A stretch of 11,411 nt of DNA from positions 1 through 11,411 of the forward strand of contig DTWI01000179.1 of assembly GCA_012963075.1 (NCBI GenBank), read 5' to 3'. Below the pieces are notes generated by a model, which had not been told where the DNA came from, ran no database searches, and saw only the letters and a program-made list of their open reading frames with translations. This stretch comes from Fidelibacterota bacterium. Its GTDB lineage: Bacteria; Marinisomatota; Marinisomatia; Marinisomatales; Marinisomataceae. The position numbers and the translations under genes were made by a program. Of this stretch, positions 7,321-11,411 are shown piece by piece (the first letter of the stretch is position 1; each line of letters opens with the position of its first letter).

Positions 7321-8201
7321 TGATTCAATCAAGACCAAATAAACCAAAAATTAATATTATTACTGATGAAAATTATAAGATAGTCAGAAAAATAGTCCAT
7401 GAAAATTATCTGAATACTGTATGTGTCGAAGCAAGATGCCCTAATATCTATGAATGTTGGAATAGAAAAACTGCAACTCTAATGATTCTTGGTGATACTT
7501 GTACTCGAGCTTGTGGATTTTGTTCTGTAAAAACGGGTAAACCTATATGGAACGATCCAATGGAACCATATCGAGTTGCCCATGCAGTAAAAAAAATGAA
7601 TTTAAGACATGTGGTAATTACTTCAGTAGATCGTGATGATCTTAAAAATGATTATGGATCAAAAATATGGGCTCAAACCATTACAGAAACGAGGAAACTC
7701 AATCCAAAGTGTACAATCGAAGTGCTTACACCAGATTTTAAAGGACATAAAGAATCGCTAAGAAGAGTTTTTGCAGCGAATCCAGATATTTTTAGTCATA
7801 ATATTGAGTGTGTTGAAAGAATTAGTAAAGCAGTACGAGCTCAAGCAGATTGGAATAGATCATTATCTGTTCTAAAAGAATCTATTAAGTATGGTTTGCG
7901 CACAAAAACTGGATTAATGGTCGGATTGGGCGAGACTAAACAAGAAGTAAAAGATACCATGAAACAAATTGTTGATCTAGGTATTCAGATTTTTACAATT
8001 GGTCAATATTTACAACCCACTAAAAAACATCTAACCGTGCAAGAATATATTTCTAAAGAACAGTTTGAAGACTACAAAGAATTTGGAAAAAATATAGGAT
8101 TTCAGATTATTGAATCTGGTCCATTAGTGCGAAGTTCATATCATGCAGATGAACACGCAAGAGCGATTTTTAATAAAAATGAATGGAATAATAACCTATA
8201 G
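7320..8201 (+). CDS. lipA: Lipoyl synthase (radical SAM)
   Basis: Inserts two sulfurs into the protein-bound octanoyl chain, completing the lipoyl cofactor after LipB. Of 293 residues, the auxiliary, sacrificial [4Fe-4S] cluster is held by Cys35, Cys40 and Cys46 (CX4CX5C). The radical SAM cluster is held by Cys61, Cys65 and Cys68 (CX3CX2C in DTCTRACGFC). The C-terminal RSSYHA motif at 271-276 supplies the serine ligand of the auxiliary cluster. The length is near the family norm (about 290-320). The ATG overlaps the lipB stop (TAATG), and the 3' end is overlapped by the next gene. All catalytic elements are present, so with LipB and Lpd the window holds a complete make-and-recycle set for lipoyl groups, lacking only the E2/H acceptor proteins. 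Confidence 0.98.
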   Translation: MIQSRPNKPKINIITDENYKIVRKIVHENYLNTVCVEARCPNIYECWNRKTATLMILGDTCTRACGFCSVKTGKPIWNDPMEPYRVAHAVKKMNLRHVVITSVDRDDLKNDYGSKIWAQTITETRKLNPKCTIEVLTPDFKGHKESLRRVFAANPDIFSHNIECVERISKAVRAQADWNRSLSVLKESIKYGLRTKTGLMVGLGETKQEVKDTMKQIVDLGIQIFTIGQYLQPTKKHLTVQEYISKEQFEDYKEFGKNIGFQIIESGPLVRSSYHADEHARAIFNKNEWNNNL

Positions 8202-8727
8202 CATAATTATTGGATTGTGTTTTTTTATTTCTTATATATCAGTTAATGGTACCAATGCTATTGCTCAAAGGGATAGTGTTGGAAATATTTCTTATAAACT
8301 TCCTGATACTTGGAATGCAGTAGAATCAGAAAAACAATTCAGGCTTCTTGAAATTACTTTAAATACAAATGAAGATTTTTCATTAGTTCTATTTAGTAAT
8401 ATTCAAGGGACCGCAGATCAAAATATTGAACGCTGGATTAACCAATTCAAAAAGGATGACTTTTTTAACCAAGAAAATATTATTATTAAAAGAGATAGTT
8501 TAGATAATAAATATATCACATTATTAGAAATGTATGGTAATTATGAAGTACCTAACATGGGAAATCTCTCCCAAGAAAAAACTCTTAAAAATAATTATGG
8601 TTTGCTTGGTGGAGTCATTGAATTTCCGAATAGTTTCTACTTTGTTAAAGCGGTTGGGTTAAATAGTGCAATAAGTAGTAATAAAGACAATTTTGAGCGA
8701 TTTATCTATTCAATTAGACTAAATTAG
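8179..8727 (+). CDS. Conserved hypothetical secreted protein
   Basis: Protein of 182 residues from ATG 8179. It begins with a hydrophobic stretch (about 4-22) and a plausible signal peptidase I site after Ala-Ile-Ala (27-29), so it is probably exported. Cys14 is not in a valid lipobox because Leu precedes it. The mature part (SYKLPDTWN, then the strand-rich FSLVLFSN, then NIERWINQF, and a late GGVIEFPNSFYFVKAVG block) resembles from memory a family of small secreted or lipoprotein domains in proteobacteria and myxobacteria (pattern: W-P..W, NI.RW..QF, YF.K..G, F..F..S). No function is established and I assign none. The start is uncertain: ATGs at 8149 and 8143 are in frame and would give a more basic n-region (Arg, Lys) but overlap lipA by 53-59 nt, against 23 nt here. 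It is the last gene before the 101-bp gap. Confidence 0.75.
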   Translation: MNGIITYSIIIGLCFFISYISVNGTNAIAQRDSVGNISYKLPDTWNAVESEKQFRLLEITLNTNEDFSLVLFSNIQGTADQNIERWINQFKKDDFFNQENIIIKRDSLDNKYITLLEMYGNYEVPNMGNLSQEKTLKNNYGLLGGVIEFPNSFYFVKAVGLNSAISSNKDNFERFIYSIRLN

Positions 8728-8755
8728 CATACTTATAAGTCATTTTGGCATATTT

Positions 8756-8784
8756 TTTATAGATTAAAGCCTTTATAGATTAAA
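8756..8784 (+). repeat. 13-bp perfect direct repeat, 16-bp period, upstream of lon
   Basis: TTTATAGATTAAA occurs at 8756-8768 and again at 8772-8784, separated by GCC. The two copies lie 11-39 bp upstream of the GG of the putative -24 element, within the only substantial intergenic gap before lon. A related sequence in reverse orientation lies beyond lon at 11184-11193. A regulator-binding site is possible, but its function is unknown. Confidence 0.7.
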
Positions 8785-8793
8785 TTTGTAGTA

Positions 8794-8809
8794 AGGCACG
8801 GTTTTTGCA
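8794..8809 (+). promoter_or_regulatory. Putative sigma-54 (-24/-12) promoter of lon
   Basis: AGGCACGGTTTTTGCA matches the sigma-54 consensus TGGCACG-N4-TTGCW at every fixed position except the first T. The invariant GG (8795-8796) and GC (8807-8808) have the required 10-bp spacing. Predicted transcription would start near 8820, giving a very short leader of about 9 nt that still includes the AAGGA before the lon ATG. That short leader is the main reason for caution. Known: sigma-54 promoters need an enhancer-binding ATPase. Inferred: lon may be induced separately from the upstream gene run. Confidence 0.5.
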
Positions 8810-8828
8810 ACAATAGAATTAAGGAAAA

Positions 8829-11168
8829 ATGGAAAATATACAAAAACAATATCCGATAATGCCATTGAGGAATACAGTACTATTTCCTCAACAAGTTATT
8901 CCTATATATGTTGGTAGAAAAAAATCATTAAAACTGATTGAAGATTTAGAGTCAGATAATAAATATCTTGTTGTTGTTGCACAGCAAGATGGTTCTATAG
9001 AAGATCCAAAACAAGAAGATCTATATTCTTATGGAACTCTAGCACTTGTTTTAAAAGTTTTTGATATGCCTGATAATAGTAAATCTGCAATTGTCCAAGG
9101 CGTAGATAGGGTTAAGATTTTAAAATATAAAGAAAATGATGCTTATTTTCTTGCTGATGTTGAAAGACTTCCTGAATCAATTAGTACTCCTGATGTTGAG
9201 ATTGAAGCATTGGCTAAGAGCTTAAAAGGTTCGTTCACAGAATTAATTAAAATTTCACCAAATTTAAATGAAGAACATGCGGGTATGTTATCTAATATTG
9301 ATCGTCCTTCTCGTTTGGCAGATCGTGCAACTTCTCTTTTATCCGTTTCTAATTCAGAAAAGCAAGAAGTCTTAGAAGAATTAGATGTAAAAAAACGTGT
9401 GGAGACTGCCATTAATCTTCTTCAAAGAGAGATTCAACGTATTAAGCTTGGTGAAGAAATTCAAACAGAAGTACAGGATGAAATTTCAAAGACTCAAAGG
9501 GAATATTACCTAAGAGAACAAATGAAAACCATTCAAAAAGAGCTTGGCGAAGATAATCAAACCGTTGAGCTTGATGAATTAAAGGCAAAAATAGCTGATG
9601 CAAAGATGGCTGCAGACGCTGAAAAAGTTGCCAATAAAGAATTAGATCGTTTATCACGTATTTCTCCACAATCTCCAGAGTATTCTGTTGCGAGAACTTA
9701 TTTAGAATGGTTAACAGATCTTCCGTGGAGTAAATCCAGTAAAGACAATTTAAATATAAAAGCAGCAAAAAAGACTTTAGATGAAGATCACTATGGGTTA
9801 ACAAAAGTCAAAGAACGTGTACTAGAATATTTGGCAGTTAGATCTCTTAAGAAGAAAGTTTCAAAAAACGATTCAGTTAGAGGACCAATCTTATGTTTTA
9901 CAGGTCCTCCTGGAGTAGGTAAAACTTCATTGGGTAGATCTATTGCTAAATCTATGGGGAGAGAATTTGTCCGTATCTCTTTAGGGGGTATACGAGATGA
10001 AGCAGAAATTAGAGGACACAGACGAACTTATATTGGGGCACTTCCAGGAAGAATTATTCAGTCAATAAACAAAGCTAAAACTAATAATCCAGTTTTTATG
10101 TTGGATGAAATTGATAAGCTTGGTTCAGACTTTAGAGGAGATCCGTCTTCTGCAATGCTTGAGGTGTTAGATCCAGAACAGAATCATGCCTTCAGCGATC
10201 ATTATTTAGAAGTAGACTTTGATTTAAGTAAAGTAATGTTTATTTCGACAGCAAATTATGCAGATAACATTCCTATTGCATTATATGATAGAATGGAAAT
10301 GTTAGATTTTAGAGGATATATTGATGACGAAAAAATAAAAATTGCTCAAAAACATCTTATTCCAAAACAAATTGTGGAAAATGGATTAACTACAAAACAA
10401 GCTAAGTTTACTGAAGATGGTATTAAGGAAGTTGTTCAATCTTATACAAGAGAATCTGGTGTAAGAAGTTTAGAACGAGAAATTGCAAATGTATTACGAA
10501 AAGTTGCAGTGGGTATTGTAAACAAAAAAATTAAAACTGTTAGTCTTACAAACAAGAAAGTTAATCATTATCTAGGCATTCCTAAATTTTATACAGATTT
10601 GGCAGAACGTACCACTAAACCTGGTGTAGTAACAGGGATGGCATGGACTGCTGCAGGTGGAGATATTCTTTTTATTGAAGCTAGCAAAATGTTAGGAAAA
10701 GGAATTCTAACTTTAACAGGGCAGTTAGGAGATGTGATGAAAGAATCAGCCACTGCTGCACTTACTTATGTTAGATCTCATACTGATGTTTTAGGGTTAA
10801 AAGATAATTTTAACCAAAAAATGGACATTCATGTCCATGTTCCAGCGGGAGCAATTCCAAAAGATGGTCCATCTGCTGGAGTCAGTATGTTTACTGCATT
10901 GGTGTCATTGTTGAAAAATAAACCAGTCGCAAGTGGCATAGCGATGACCGGTGAAATTACACTACGAGGAAATGTTTTACCGATTGGTGGAATAAAAGAA
11001 AAAGTTACTGCTGCTCATCGTTCTGGTATTAAAACTATTATCTTACCACACCGTAATAAAAGAGATCTTGAAGAAATTCCAGATCACATTAAAAAAGATT
11101 TAACATTTCATTTTGCCAAAGAAGTAATGGATGTTATTGATATTGCCATTCCTGACTTGAAAAAGTAA
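8829..11168 (+). CDS. lon: ATP-dependent Lon protease (LonA type)
   Basis: Cytosolic hexameric AAA+ protease that degrades misfolded and regulatory proteins. The protein has 779 residues, normal for LonA (E. coli 784). The N-terminal substrate-binding LAN domain begins at YPIMPLRNTVLFP (about 8-20), followed by a coiled-coil-rich region (about 185-250). The AAA+ module has Walker A GPPGVGKT at 359-366 and Walker B with Asp426-Glu427 in MLDEIDKLG. The C-terminal protease domain has catalytic Ser682 in KDGPSAG and Lys725 in IKEKVTAAH, matching E. coli Ser679 and Lys722. A weak Shine-Dalgarno sequence, AAGGA at 8821-8825, lies only 3 nt from the ATG. It is preceded by a 101-bp gap carrying a putative sigma-54 promoter and a direct repeat, so it is probably its own transcription unit. 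tRNA-Val follows 45 bp downstream. Confidence 0.98.
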   Translation: MENIQKQYPIMPLRNTVLFPQQVIPIYVGRKKSLKLIEDLESDNKYLVVVAQQDGSIEDPKQEDLYSYGTLALVLKVFDMPDNSKSAIVQGVDRVKILKYKENDAYFLADVERLPESISTPDVEIEALAKSLKGSFTELIKISPNLNEEHAGMLSNIDRPSRLADRATSLLSVSNSEKQEVLEELDVKKRVETAINLLQREIQRIKLGEEIQTEVQDEISKTQREYYLREQMKTIQKELGEDNQTVELDELKAKIADAKMAADAEKVANKELDRLSRISPQSPEYSVARTYLEWLTDLPWSKSSKDNLNIKAAKKTLDEDHYGLTKVKERVLEYLAVRSLKKKVSKNDSVRGPILCFTGPPGVGKTSLGRSIAKSMGREFVRISLGGIRDEAEIRGHRRTYIGALPGRIIQSINKAKTNNPVFMLDEIDKLGSDFRGDPSSAMLEVLDPEQNHAFSDHYLEVDFDLSKVMFISTANYADNIPIALYDRMEMLDFRGYIDDEKIKIAQKHLIPKQIVENGLTTKQAKFTEDGIKEVVQSYTRESGVRSLEREIANVLRKVAVGIVNKKIKTVSLTNKKVNHYLGIPKFYTDLAERTTKPGVVTGMAWTAAGGDILFIEASKMLGKGILTLTGQLGDVMKESATAALTYVRSHTDVLGLKDNFNQKMDIHVHVPAGAIPKDGPSAGVSMFTALVSLLKNKPVASGIAMTGEITLRGNVLPIGGIKEKVTAAHRSGIKTIILPHRNKRDLEEIPDHIKKDLTFHFAKEVMDVIDIAIPDLKK

Positions 11169-11183
11169 GTTGTTGAATTATTA

Positions 11184-11193
11184 AATCTATAAA
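11184..11193 (-). repeat. Reverse copy of the core of the lon-upstream repeat
   Basis: AATCTATAAA on the + strand is the reverse complement of TTTATAGATT, the first ten bases of the 13-bp repeat found twice before lon. Over the full 13 bp (11181-11193) 12 positions match. It sits 20 bp before the tRNA, inside an AT-rich imperfect inverted repeat (TTAAAT 11181-11186 / ATTTAA 11193-11198). Confidence 0.45.
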
Positions 11194-11213
11194 TTTAAGT
11201 TAATCCACTTTTT

Positions 11214-11287
11214 GGGCGATTAACTCAGCTGGTCAGAGTGCCTGCTTTACACGCAGGAGGTCGCAGGTTCAAATCCTGCATCGCCCA
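11214..11287 (+). tRNA. tRNA-Val (anticodon UAC)
   Basis: Full 74-nt cloverleaf. The acceptor stem GGGCGAT/ATCGCCC has seven pairs, the D stem is ACTC/GAGT, and the anticodon stem CCTGC/GCAGG carries loop TTTACAC with anticodon TAC at 11248-11250. The variable loop is AGGTC, and the T stem GCAGG/CCTGC has loop TTCAAAT. The discriminator is A11287. CCA is not encoded (CTC follows), so it must be added enzymatically. There is no clear promoter in the 45-bp gap after lon, so it may be read through from lon or use a weak AT-rich promoter. Confidence 0.97.
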
Positions 11288-11320
11288 CTCGTCAATAATA
11301 CATAAGATTAGAGAGACAAT

Positions 11321-11349
11321 AGAGGCTACTTCGGTAGCCTTTGTTGTTT
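11321..11349 (+). terminator. Intrinsic terminator after tRNA-Val
   Basis: A 7-bp perfect stem AGGCTAC (11323-11329) / GTAGCCT (11334-11340) is closed by a stable TTCG tetraloop and extendable by G-T and A-T pairs to 9 bp. It is followed by the T-rich tail TTGTTGTTT (11341-11349). It lies 33 bp past the tRNA 3' end and should end the lon/tRNA transcription unit. Confidence 0.85.
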
Positions 11350-11387
11350 CCAAAACCCATCATACATTAGCAAAAATCCATAATGTT

Positions 11388-11409
11388 ATTGGTAAACTCA
11401 TTGGTAAAC
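11388..11409 (+). repeat. 10-bp direct repeat at the right edge
   Basis: ATTGGTAAAC occurs at 11388-11397 and 11400-11409, with a 12-bp period. The 62 bases after the terminator (11350-11411) hold no gene I can recognise. One frame stays open to the edge without a convincing start codon, so the repeat may belong to the next gene or its control region. Confidence 0.4.
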
Positions 11410-11411
11410 AA

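Noticed and set aside
8731..8758. Possible terminator after the hypothetical gene (palindrome ACTTATAAGT followed by a T run)
   Set aside because: The palindrome leaves no loop for a stable hairpin, is entirely weak in GC, and lies 12 bases from the T run.
8745..8779. Sigma-70-type lon promoter using TTGGCA and TATAGA
   Set aside because: The spacing is 7 bp to the first TATAGA or 23 bp to the second; neither is workable.
11181..11198. Terminator after lon
   Set aside because: The 6-bp stem is only A-T pairs and no T run follows directly; it looks more like a promoter-rich or regulatory AT segment.

Overview
The window is an AT-rich (roughly one-third GC by eye) bacterial chromosomal segment with every gene on the + strand. 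It reads as core metabolism: an ABC exporter, citrate synthase, endonuclease III, a pterin/queuosine trio, a lipoamide/lipoate trio, a secreted protein of unknown function, Lon protease, and tRNA-Val. I see no transposase, integrase, CRISPR array, toxin gene or phage gene. Most genes lack a recognisable Shine-Dalgarno sequence, and the citrate synthase is of the mitochondrial-like Si type. I read this as a member of the Fibrobacterota-Chlorobiota-Bacteroidota (FCB) neighbourhood, with a marine Marinimicrobia/SAR406-like organism as my first guess. That taxonomic guess is inference, not proof.

Layout: positions 2-8727 form one nearly gapless run of ten genes (ABC exporter, citrate synthase, nth, PTPS/QueD-like, YhhQ-like transporter, folE, lpd, lipB, lipA, secreted hypothetical). 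Junctions are stop-start abutments, 1-4 nt overlaps or gaps of at most 13 nt, with one 23 nt overlap. They are therefore probably co-transcribed and translationally coupled. A 101-bp gap follows (8728-8828). It holds a 13-bp direct repeat and a near-consensus sigma-54 (-24/-12) promoter directly before lon. After lon come a 45-bp AT-rich gap, tRNA-Val(UAC), a strong intrinsic terminator, and about 60 bp with no recognisable gene.

How the genes work together: FolE makes dihydroneopterin triphosphate from GTP. The QueD/PTPS-like protein should use that product, and the YhhQ-family membrane protein is a likely importer of 7-deazaguanine precursors, so these three form a pterin/queuosine module. 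LipB and LipA build the lipoyl cofactor on E2 and H proteins, and Lpd is the E3 that reoxidises it. Together with citrate synthase these serve oxidative entry into and flow through the TCA cycle.

The unusual points are molecular details rather than a new system. The PTPS homologue has Asp where the catalytic Cys should be. Endonuclease III has lost its iron-sulfur cysteine pattern. Lpd is about 20 residues shorter inside the NAD domain. Lon sits behind an apparent sigma-54 promoter with a repeat just upstream, and a related motif lies on the other side of lon. I found no convincing previously undescribed multi-gene system.
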